From NCBI RefSeq assembly GCF_021764745.1, contig NZ_JAETXX010000008.1, forward strand, positions 126,548 to 190,547: a stretch of 64,000 bases of DNA, given 5' to 3'. Source of the DNA: Joostella atrarenae (GTDB taxonomy: Bacteria; Bacteroidota; Bacteroidia; Flavobacteriales; Flavobacteriaceae). The position numbers and the translations under genes are program-made. Positions 57,361 through 64,000 of this stretch are shown piece by piece. Under the pieces are notes generated by a model that saw only the letters and a program-made list of their open reading frames with translations, had not been told where the DNA came from and made no database searches. How positions within the stretch are numbered: the first letter of the stretch is position 1; each line of letters starts with the position of its first letter.

Positions 57361-58761
57361 ATGAAAATAGAACAAATATATACTGGATGCTTGGCACAAG
57401 GTGCTTATTATATCGAATCTGAAGGAGAAGTTGCAATTATTGACCCTTTGAGAGAAACCGATCCATATATAAAACGTGTTGAAAAAGAAAATGCTACTAT
57501 AAAGTACATCTTTGAAACACATTTCCATGCTGATTTTGTTTCGGGACATGTAGATCTTGCAGAGAAAACTGGAGCGACTATTGTTTTTGGCCCAAACGCT
57601 AAAACCACATACAACAGCTATCAAGCTAAAGATAATGAAGAGTTTAAAATAGGTAAGATCACTATAAAAGCACTTCATACTCCTGGGCATACATTAGAAT
57701 CTACAACTTATTTATTGATAGATGAAAATGGAGAAAACCACGCTATTTTTACTGGTGACACCTTATTTTTAGGAGATGTTGGTCGTCCAGACCTTGCCAT
57801 TAAACAAGACATCACTAAAGAAGATCTTGCTGGCTTATTATTCGATTCTCTTCGTAATAAAATAATGCCTTTAGCTGATGATATCATTGTATATCCTGCT
57901 CATGGCGCTGGTTCTGCCTGCGGAAAAAACCTAAGTAAAGAAACAGTTGACACGCTAGGGAATCAGAAAAAAACAAACTATGCTCTTCGTGCTGATATGA
58001 CAAAAGAAGAGTTTGTTGAAGAAGTTCTAGATGGAATTATGCCTCCTCCACAGTATTTTTCTAAAAATGCGATGATGAATAAAGAGGGGTATAAAACTTT
58101 TGATGATGTTTTAGAAAAAGGTGATGTTCCACTTTCTCCAGAAAAATTTGAGGCAATTGCCAATCAGGAAGGAGCTTTAGTATTAGATGTTCGTACTCAA
58201 GATGAATATCTAAACGAACATATTCCTAATTCTATTTTTATAGGACTTAATGGATCTTTTGCTCCATGGGTAGGTGCACTTATTAAAGATTTAAAACAGC
58301 CAATTCTTTTAATTGTTCCTGAAGGAAAATCTAAAGATGCTGTTACAAGACTATCTAGAGTCGGTTATGACAACACTTTAGGATATTTAGAAGGCGGATT
58401 GGAGCAATGGAAAAAAGCAGGAAAAGAAGTAGATACTATTGATTCTATTACTGCGGAAACTTTTCAAAAAGAATATAATGATACTTTAAATATTCTTGAT
58501 GTACGTAAGCCTGGAGAATTTGAATCAGAGCACTTAGAAAAAGGTAAAAGTTTTCCTCTAGATTTTATCAATGAGCATATGAGCGAATTAGATAAAAATA
58601 AAAAGTATTACGTTCATTGTGCTGGCGGATATCGTTCTGCAATTGCAACTTCGATACTAAAAGCTAGAGGATTTAAAAACCTAGTAGATATAAAAGGTGG
58701 TTTTGGAGCGCTAAAAAACACTGAAATCCCTAAGACAAATTATTCTTGTCCGAATTCTTAA
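57361..58761 (+). CDS. Persulfide dioxygenase (ETHE1-like) fused to two rhodanese domains
   Basis: 466-aa cytosolic fusion. The MBL-fold dioxygenase (about 1-240) has FETHFHADFVSGH, LHTPGHTLESTTYLL, FTGDTLFLGDVGRPDL and VYPAHGAGSACG, which match ETHE1-type persulfide dioxygenases using one iron. The first rhodanese domain (about 265-360) reads DVRTQDEYLNEHIPN but its active loop LLIVPEGKSKDAV has no Cys, so it is probably non-catalytic. The second (about 370-460) has HCAGGYRSA with Cys420 and looks active. It would oxidise persulfide to sulfite and move sulfur to or from thiosulfate. Confidence 0.92.
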   Translation: MKIEQIYTGCLAQGAYYIESEGEVAIIDPLRETDPYIKRVEKENATIKYIFETHFHADFVSGHVDLAEKTGATIVFGPNAKTTYNSYQAKDNEEFKIGKITIKALHTPGHTLESTTYLLIDENGENHAIFTGDTLFLGDVGRPDLAIKQDITKEDLAGLLFDSLRNKIMPLADDIIVYPAHGAGSACGKNLSKETVDTLGNQKKTNYALRADMTKEEFVEEVLDGIMPPPQYFSKNAMMNKEGYKTFDDVLEKGDVPLSPEKFEAIANQEGALVLDVRTQDEYLNEHIPNSIFIGLNGSFAPWVGALIKDLKQPILLIVPEGKSKDAVTRLSRVGYDNTLGYLEGGLEQWKKAGKEVDTIDSITAETFQKEYNDTLNILDVRKPGEFESEHLEKGKSFPLDFINEHMSELDKNKKYYVHCAGGYRSAIATSILKARGFKNLVDIKGGFGALKNTEIPKTNYSCPNS

Positions 58762-58775
58762 GATAATTTATAAAA

Positions 58776-58817
58776 AATAAAGCTCATTACATCATAATAA
58801 ATGTAATGAGCTTTATT
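58776..58817 (+). terminator. Long hairpin terminator after the sulfur cassette
   Basis: A 17-bp perfect stem (58776-58792 with 58801-58817) around an 8-base loop, 15 bases past the stop. The downstream T content is moderate. Confidence 0.75.
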
Positions 58818-58932
58818 CATTTATAGCAATCCTTAATACTTTATAAAGCTAAAAAATAAGCCTTACAAATTTTATGATTCTATGACTTTCCTAGCTATAA
58901 TGATTTATGTATTTTTATAAAAAAGTTTTGTT

Positions 58933-59133
58933 TTGAAGAAAAATATTGGACAAAAAGATAAGTTAATACGCGTTGTTACAGCATTTATAATAGCTATACT
59001 TTTTTACTTTCAAATTTTAAAAGGATTAGTAGGCGTAATATTTATGCTCTTTGCAATTGCTATCCTTATTACATGTCTATTTCGTTTCAGTTTAGTTTAT
59101 AAACTGATGGGTATTGATACTAACGGGAAGTAA
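58933..59133 (+). CDS. DUF2892 inner-membrane protein
   Basis: 66-aa protein of the DUF2892 type: MKKNIGQKDKLIRVVTAF, two hydrophobic helices and a C-terminal ITCLFRFSLVYKLMGIDT in place of the usual CPLY-type ending. The start is a TTG at 58933. These proteins often accompany rhodanese and sulfur genes, and here the sulfur cassette is just upstream, although a terminator separates them. It converges with clpS. Confidence 0.82.
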   Translation: MKKNIGQKDKLIRVVTAFIIAILFYFQILKGLVGVIFMLFAIAILITCLFRFSLVYKLMGIDTNGK

Positions 59134-59137
59134 TTAT

Positions 59138-59419
59138 CTAAATTATTTCTGCATTTAATCCAGCGCGAAGCAACTTTGTACAGCGAGGTTTAAGATCATC
59201 ATATTCTCCTGTTTTTACCGTGCATTTACCTTTGTAATGAACTATAATTGAACATTGTTCAGCTTGTTCTGGAGTATGCTCACATGTATCTACAAGCATT
59301 TCTATAACATAATCAAATGTATTAACCTCATCATTATAAAGTACAATTTCATTCTGTTTTAGCACTTCCTCTTCAAGCAATAACTCCTCTGAAATTTTTT
59401 CTTTTGTACTCATATTCAA
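59138..59419 (-). CDS. clpS: ATP-dependent Clp protease adaptor ClpS
   Basis: 93-aa N-end-rule adaptor that delivers substrates to ClpAP. The core begins IVLYNDEVNTFDYVIEML, followed by EQAEQCSIIVHYKGKC with the His expected to contact ClpA or the N-degron. It is encoded 9 bases downstream of prmA and shares that operon. Confidence 0.93.
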   Translation of the reverse strand: MNMSTKEKISEELLLEEEVLKQNEIVLYNDEVNTFDYVIEMLVDTCEHTPEQAEQCSIIVHYKGKCTVKTGEYDDLKPRCTKLLRAGLNAEII

Positions 59420-59428
59420 TATTTTATG

Positions 59429-60262
59429 CTAATTTAAAAATTTTACAGCAACCCAATGGTTCTTTTCGTGATTTTCAATGAATTTTAACGAAAATTCCTC
59501 ACATCTCTCTTGAATTTGAGGAATATCATCTTTATAGAAACCACTAAGCAGTAAAGTTCCTCCTTCATTTAAACAATTTACATACGTTGGAATATCTGCT
59601 AAAAGGATATTTCTATTTATGTTCGCTATAATCACATCATAAGATCTTCCCTCCAATAAAGAGGCATCACCTTCTAAAACATTAATCTTATGGCAATCAT
59701 TACGCTCAACATTCTCAATAGAATTAAGATAACACCAATTATCAATATCTATTGCATCAATATCTGTTGCTCCTTCCTTTTCTGCTAGGATTGCTAATAC
59801 TCCAGTACCAGACCCCATATCCAATACTTTCTTCCCTTTTAAATCGTTCTTCAGCAAAAACTGAATCATCATATGTGTTGTCTCATGATGCCCAGTTCCA
59901 AAGCTCATTTTAGGCTCTATAATAATATCATACTTAGTAGTCGGCTTTTCATGAAAAGGAGCTCTAACAGTACACAATCCGTCAACTTCTATAGGATGAA
60001 AATTTTTCTCCCATTCAGCATTCCAATTCTGCTGTTCGATTTCTTTAAACTCATAATCGATTTCAAAAAGCTCACTCTCTAAAATCTGAATATCAGCTAA
60101 TATCTCTGGATTCCATTCTCCCTTTTGGATATAAGCAACTACGCCATCCTCTTCCTCTACAAAACTTTCAAAACCAGCATAACCTAATTCAGCAATCAGA
60201 ATTTCATTTCCTTGCTTTGTTGGCGATACTTTAAAAGTATACTCCAGATATATTTGATCCAT
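59429..60262 (-). CDS. prmA: Ribosomal protein L11 methyltransferase PrmA
   Basis: 277-aa SAM-dependent trimethylase of ribosomal protein L11. The N-terminal substrate-recognition domain is about 1-60; the catalytic domain has MSFGTGHHETTHMMIQFL, VLDMGSGTGVLAI and IIANINRNILL. Length and motifs are normal. It is the first gene of a prmA-clpS pair. Confidence 0.93.
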   Translation of the reverse strand: MDQIYLEYTFKVSPTKQGNEILIAELGYAGFESFVEEEDGVVAYIQKGEWNPEILADIQILESELFEIDYEFKEIEQQNWNAEWEKNFHPIEVDGLCTVRAPFHEKPTTKYDIIIEPKMSFGTGHHETTHMMIQFLLKNDLKGKKVLDMGSGTGVLAILAEKEGATDIDAIDIDNWCYLNSIENVERNDCHKINVLEGDASLLEGRSYDVIIANINRNILLADIPTYVNCLNEGGTLLLSGFYKDDIPQIQERCEEFSLKFIENHEKNHWVAVKFLN

Positions 60263-60290
60263 TCTATTATGTTTTAAAATCTATTAAAAG

Positions 60291-60336
60291 AATAAAGTCG
60301 AACACTGTATTTAAATACAACACTTCGACTTTATTC
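60291..60336 (-). terminator. Terminator after tpiA
   Basis: Outer stem AATAAAGTCGAA with TTCGACTTTATT and an inner GTATTT/AAATAC pairing. It lies about 22 bases past the tpiA stop and before prmA. Confidence 0.7.
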
Positions 60337-60357
60337 AAAATATCTATATTGCTATAT

Positions 60358-61107
60358 TTAAATAGCTTTTACGATTCCAATAAAATCTTCTGCTTTTAAT
60401 GCAGCCCCTCCAATTAAACCACCATCTACATCTGGCTTAGAGAATATCTCTTCTGCATTTGCAGGCTTCACACTTCCTCCGTAAAGAATAGAAATGCTAT
60501 CTGCTAAATCTTGATTGTACTTATCTGCTATTGTTTTTCTTATAAACTCATGCATTTCTTGAGCTTGCTCAGGACTAGCAGTTTCACCAGTTCCAATTGC
60601 CCATACAGGCTCGTAAGCCAAAACAATATGCTTCCAATCCGCAGCATCTAAATGGAACAATCCATTTTTCAACTGACTTTCTACTAATTTAAAGTGGTTA
60701 TCAGATTTTCTGTCTTCCAGTTCCTCTCCGAAGCAAAAAATAATATCCATCTCATGCTTAATCGCTGTGTCTACTTTTTTAGCTAATAATGCATCATCTT
60801 CACCAAAATAAGCACGACGCTCAGAATGTCCTAAAATAACAGTTTTAATTCCAACACTTTTAAGCATAGAAGCGGAGATCTCTCCAGTAAAAGCACCGCT
60901 CTCTTCTTGATGCATATTCTGTGCAACTACCTCGATTACGTTATCTTTTAGCGCTTCGTAAGCTGGAAATAAATTAGTAAAAGTTGGTGCTATTTTTACT
61001 TCTGCGTCTGTAGCTGGTAGACTCTTTTTTAAATCGCCAATCAAAGCTTGCGTTTGAGCAAGGTCATTATTCATTTTCCAGTTTCCGGCAACTATTTTCT
61101 TTCTCAT
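60358..61107 (-). CDS. tpiA: Triosephosphate isomerase
   Basis: 249-aa glycolytic enzyme interconverting dihydroxyacetone phosphate and glyceraldehyde 3-phosphate. Lys in GNWKMN, His in ILGHSERRAYFG, catalytic Glu in AYEPVWAIGTG and the phosphate loop YGGSVKPANAEE are all present. It has a candidate own -7 box upstream (61142-61149). Confidence 0.97.
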   Translation of the reverse strand: MRKKIVAGNWKMNNDLAQTQALIGDLKKSLPATDAEVKIAPTFTNLFPAYEALKDNVIEVVAQNMHQEESGAFTGEISASMLKSVGIKTVILGHSERRAYFGEDDALLAKKVDTAIKHEMDIIFCFGEELEDRKSDNHFKLVESQLKNGLFHLDAADWKHIVLAYEPVWAIGTGETASPEQAQEMHEFIRKTIADKYNQDLADSISILYGGSVKPANAEEIFSKPDVDGGLIGGAALKAEDFIGIVKAI

Positions 61108-61141
61108 TTTTTTATTATTTGGTTGAATTTTTATTACACTG

Positions 61142-61149
61142 CAAAAATA
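61142..61149 (-). promoter_or_regulatory. Candidate -7 box for tpiA
   Basis: TATTTTTG on the - strand, 35 bases before the tpiA ATG, in the 100-base gap after the DoxX-like gene. Confidence 0.35.
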
Positions 61150-61207
61150 TCAATTAAGAGTTATTTAAACGACTTCTTAACATCTTCTTACAATTAAATT
61201 TTTATTG

Positions 61208-62302
61208 TTAGTTATCAAACTCAAAATCGTGAGCATCTTTAAAATGAAGCTTCTGTGTGATTGTTCCTTTCTTAAGTTCTAATAAAGCAGGGTTAGAACG
61301 AACAATCGTTTTTACTGTGGTTAAATCGCAGAAGTAAAAGTCTAGATCTAAATCATATTCTGCTTTAAAAAGAGCCAACTGCTCTTTATTAGAAGCAGAT
61401 AAGCCAATAACTTTATATCCTTTCTTCTTTGCCTCTTCTGCAACCTCCGCTACAGCTACTAATCCATCTGTATTTGCTTCTTCAATCGTTCTGGAAATCA
61501 CAATTAAAACGCGATCCCAATTCATTATCTCCTCCGTATAATCTGTACCGTCTAATTCCATCGTGAAATCGTGGATTGGAGGCTCGTATCCTTCCTGAAC
61601 CATTGTAGTTTCAACACCAACAAAATCTCCATCTACCGTAGGATAATCTCCATTGGTACTTATTATCTTTTCTTGCCCATCTACAGTAAATTTCCAATCG
61701 TATTGATAAACTGCTTCCGGTGCACCTTCAGGGACTTCCATCCCATCCATAATATTAGCTCCTATTTTATAAGGACGGAAATCTACAACTGGCAAGTGGT
61801 TATATACATAATACACATACCCTACACAAAGCACTAAGGATAAGAAAGTTGCTATTTCAGCAAAGCTAAATTTATTAATATATTTTCTTTTGAAGAACAA
61901 TATTAAAATCAATAGTAATAAAACAACATCTTTAGAGAAAGACTCCCAAGGTGTAAGTTTTATAGCATCTCCAAAGCATCCGCAATCGGTTACTTTATTA
62001 AAATAGGCAGAATAGAAGGTTAAAAATGTAAAGAATAGAATCATCAGTAATAAACTCCACACAGTGAATTTACGCTTAAATCCTACTAAGAGCATCACTC
62101 CTAAAACGGTCTCAAAAACCACTAAAACAATTGCAATTGCTAATGCGTATGGAGCAAGAAACTCTAGATTTAACACACTTGGACTAAAGTATTCTTCTAG
62201 TTTAAATGAAAAACCTACAGGATCGTTAAGTTTTATAAGTCCACTTATAACAAACAAAAAACCAACAATAATCCTTGCAATTGACACTAATATTTTACCC
62301 AT
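61208..62302 (-). CDS. DoxX/MauE-like membrane protein (BT_3928 type)
   Basis: 364-aa protein. The N-terminal half has a DoxX/MauE-like four-helix membrane domain (IVGFLFVISGLIKLNDPVGF to about 170), with the CGCFGD motif typical of MauE-like redox partners. The C-terminal half (about 185-364) is extracytoplasmic or thioredoxin-like without CxxC (DYTEEIMNWDRVLIVISRTI, FYFCDLTTVKTIVRSNPALL). Members are common in Bacteroidota beside tpiA and DUF1599. A role in thiol redox is suggested but unproven. Confidence 0.85.
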   Translation of the reverse strand: MGKILVSIARIIVGFLFVISGLIKLNDPVGFSFKLEEYFSPSVLNLEFLAPYALAIAIVLVVFETVLGVMLLVGFKRKFTVWSLLLMILFFTFLTFYSAYFNKVTDCGCFGDAIKLTPWESFSKDVVLLLLILILFFKRKYINKFSFAEIATFLSLVLCVGYVYYVYNHLPVVDFRPYKIGANIMDGMEVPEGAPEAVYQYDWKFTVDGQEKIISTNGDYPTVDGDFVGVETTMVQEGYEPPIHDFTMELDGTDYTEEIMNWDRVLIVISRTIEEANTDGLVAVAEVAEEAKKKGYKVIGLSASNKEQLALFKAEYDLDLDFYFCDLTTVKTIVRSNPALLELKKGTITQKLHFKDAHDFEFDN

Positions 62303-62318
62303 TCTAAATTTTATAATT

Positions 62319-62867
62319 TTAATATTTCCCTTCTTCCTTTAAATGAATCATTGCAAAAACAGCATAGTTTATCATATCCTGATAATTTGCATCGATTCCT
62401 TCACTCACTAATGTTTCTCCCTTATTATCTTCAATTTGTTTTACTCGAAGTAACTTCTGAAGGATTAAATCTGTTAAAGAGCTCACGCGCATTTCTCGCC
62501 ATGCTTCTCCATAATCATGATTTTTATTCAACATTAAGTTTTTCGTTTCCTCAATATTAAAATCATATAATTCTAAAGCTTCTTCAAGATTTAAGTCAGG
62601 TTGCTCTACCACGCCTTTTTTTAACTGAATAAGTGCCATGGTACTATAATTTATAATACCAATAAATTCAGAAACCTCATCTTCATCTACCTTTCTCTCA
62701 CTATTTTCTTGTAGAGAACGAATACGCTGCGCTTTTATAAATATCTGATCGGTAAGTGATGGAAGCCGAAGAATACGCCATGCACTCCCATAATCCTTCA
62801 TTTTCTTCCCAAACAATTCACGACAAATAGCTATCACTTCGTCGTATTGTTTTGATGTATTTTGCAT
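62319..62867 (-). CDS. DUF1599 protein
   Basis: 182-aa protein with two tandem copies of a helical motif: KMKDYGSAWRILRLPSLTDQ and NKNHDYGEAWREMRVSSLTD, each followed by a helix and INYSTMALIQLK or INYAVFAMIHLK. This internal duplication is the hallmark of DUF1599. Function unknown. It is co-transcribed with the DoxX-like gene (16-base gap) and divergent from folP, a conserved arrangement in Bacteroidota. Confidence 0.9.
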   Translation of the reverse strand: MQNTSKQYDEVIAICRELFGKKMKDYGSAWRILRLPSLTDQIFIKAQRIRSLQENSERKVDEDEVSEFIGIINYSTMALIQLKKGVVEQPDLNLEEALELYDFNIEETKNLMLNKNHDYGEAWREMRVSSLTDLILQKLLRVKQIEDNKGETLVSEGIDANYQDMINYAVFAMIHLKEEGKY

Positions 62868-62915
62868 AAGTTTGATACTATTTTGTGTAAATTTCGCTTA
62901 AAAATTTCAATTGTT

Positions 62916-62923
62916 CAAAATTA
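62916..62923 (-). promoter_or_regulatory. Candidate -7 box for the DUF1599-DoxX operon
   Basis: TAATTTTG on the - strand, 49 bases before the ATG, in the divergent gap with folP. Confidence 0.3.
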
Positions 62924-62991
62924 CCCCTTTAAACTTTGTATTTTGTTGCTTTTGAAAGCCTTTTTACCTCGAATTTAAATAATATAATTTA

Positions 62992-63831
62992 ATGACTATA
63001 AATTGCAAAGGAAACCTCATCGATCTCACTAGTCCAAAAGTAATGGGCATATTAAACACCACTCCAGATTCTTTTTTTGACGGTGGAAAATATACCAAAG
63101 ACAGCCTAATTCTAAATCGTGTAGAAACCATGTTAAAAGAGGGAGCTACTTTTATAGATTTAGGAGCCTATAGTTCTCGTCCAGGTGCCAAAGAGGTTAC
63201 TGTAACTGAAGAACTTGAACGCAGCGCACCTATTACTACTCTTATTCTTAAGCACTTTCCGGACACTCTTATTTCTATAGATACCTTTAGAGCGGAGGTT
63301 GCTAAAGCAAATATTGAAGCTGGCGCTTGTATGGTTAATGATATTTCTGGAGGAACTCTTGATAAAAATATGATTCCTACAGTTGGAAAATTAGGCGTTC
63401 CTTATATTTTGATGCATATGAAAGGTAATCCTGAAACGATGCAAAAGAAAACAATCTATCGTAATTTTATCCGTGAGCTATTATATTATTTTTCAGAGAG
63501 AATTGCAGAAGCTAATGCACATAAAATAAACGACATAATCATTGATCCAGGCTTTGGATTTGCTAAGAATTTAGATCAGAATTATGAGCTTATGGGGAAA
63601 CTCGACTTGCTTCATATTTTAAGTCTCCCTGTACTTGTTGGAATTAGTAGAAAGTCTATGATCTATAAACTTCTAGGCATTGATGCTGAGCAAGCCTTAA
63701 ACGGTACAACAAGTTTAAACACAATTGCCTTGAGTAAGGGAGCTAATATTTTAAGAGTTCATGATGTAAAAGAGGCTATGGAATGTATTAAAATACATGA
63801 AATGGTTACAAAAAACACACCTCATATATAA
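62992..63831 (+). CDS. folP: Dihydropteroate synthase
   Basis: 279-aa TIM-barrel enzyme of folate synthesis joining p-aminobenzoate to the pterin diphosphate. The pterin site and first loop are MGILNTTPDSFFDGGKY; FIDLGAYSSRPGA, MVNDISGG, ILMHMKGNPETM, IIDPGFGFAKN and VGISRKSMI are the remaining conserved blocks. Complete and normal length. Confidence 0.96.
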   Translation: MTINCKGNLIDLTSPKVMGILNTTPDSFFDGGKYTKDSLILNRVETMLKEGATFIDLGAYSSRPGAKEVTVTEELERSAPITTLILKHFPDTLISIDTFRAEVAKANIEAGACMVNDISGGTLDKNMIPTVGKLGVPYILMHMKGNPETMQKKTIYRNFIRELLYYFSERIAEANAHKINDIIIDPGFGFAKNLDQNYELMGKLDLLHILSLPVLVGISRKSMIYKLLGIDAEQALNGTTSLNTIALSKGANILRVHDVKEAMECIKIHEMVTKNTPHI

Positions 63832-63892
63832 TCATTCTAAAATTGGTATTTTAATCCCCTAATTTTATATTTTTACATAAAACCTTAGTGTC

Positions 63893-64000
63893 TTGGAAAT
63901 ATTTGACTTTATAGAATTGAAAATAGTAGATATCATTGATATTTTTCTAGTTGCATTTCTTTTCTACTATTTATACAAACTAGTAAAGGGCACCGTTGCC
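63893..64000 (+). CDS. cdaA: Diadenylate cyclase CdaA, N-terminal 36 residues (cut by window end)
   Basis: Frame open to the window end from a TTG at 63893, reading MEIFDFIELKIVDIIDIFLV and then a membrane helix ending YLYKLVKGTVA. This is the typical N-terminus of membrane diadenylate cyclase (DisA_N family, c-di-AMP synthesis), which commonly follows folP in Bacteroidota. The catalytic domain lies beyond the window. Confidence 0.85.
   Translation, partial: MEIFDFIELKIVDIIDIFLVAFLFYYLYKLVKGTVA

Overview
The window is AT-rich chromosomal DNA from a member of the Bacteroidota, most likely a marine, carotenoid-pigmented Flavobacteriaceae. The evidence is tandem SusC/SusD pairs, many secreted sulfatases, flavobacterial lipoprotein and signal peptides, exact matches to the Bacteroidota -7 promoter box (TAnnTTTG), a zeaxanthin-type crt operon, and the folP/cdaA/tpiA neighbourhood usual in this family. 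No species can be named from the sequence. No phage, insertion sequence, CRISPR array or rRNA was seen. There is one tRNA-Arg(ACG).

Region 1 (1-26.4 kb) is a polysaccharide utilisation locus. It holds a GH20 hexosaminidase (5' end cut by the window) and a sulfatase on the + strand. On the - strand are a GH109-type enzyme, a GH2 beta-galactosidase, three more sulfatases, two SusC/SusD pairs and a secreted PhoD-like phosphatase. A divergent DeoR-type regulator closes the locus. The enzyme set (beta-hexosaminidase, beta-galactosidase, GH109, four formylglycine-type sulfatases) suggests a sulfated, galactose- and N-acetylhexosamine-containing glycan such as a mucin-like or keratan-sulfate-like polymer. 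The second SusC has an apparent +1 slip in a T9 run inside its signal peptide.

Region 2 (26.5-38.9 kb) is mixed housekeeping: an NAPE-PLD-like metallo-hydrolase, an orphan DUF4381 protein, a LolC/E-type permease, a NamZ-like lipoprotein, a thioredoxin-like protein, a YkgJ-like protein, a methyltransferase, queE, a HerA-like ATPase, and an ECF sigma factor - 58-aa protein - MscS operon. Two further small membrane proteins (43 and 46 aa) were found by reading the gaps.

Region 3 (39-42.9 kb) is a tight, overlapping operon crtI-crtB-crtZ-crtY-SRPBCC, which should convert geranylgeranyl diphosphate to zeaxanthin.

Region 4 (43.3-51.4 kb) is the most unusual part. Two operons face each other with stops 4 bases apart. 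One encodes a class-A-type serine hydrolase and a nucleotide-transporter-like membrane protein fused to HEAT repeats. The other encodes a secreted dikinase with the domain order of glucan water dikinase and a second serine hydrolase. I propose it as a candidate periplasmic phosphorylation system; this is inference.

Region 5 (51.7-64 kb) holds a LacI-type regulator and a fifth sulfatase, then a reactive-sulfur cassette (Crp/Fnr regulator, split YeeE/YedE transporter, TauE-like exporter, persulfide dioxygenase-rhodanese fusion). It ends with DUF2892, clpS, prmA, tpiA, a DoxX-like protein, DUF1599, folP and the start of cdaA.
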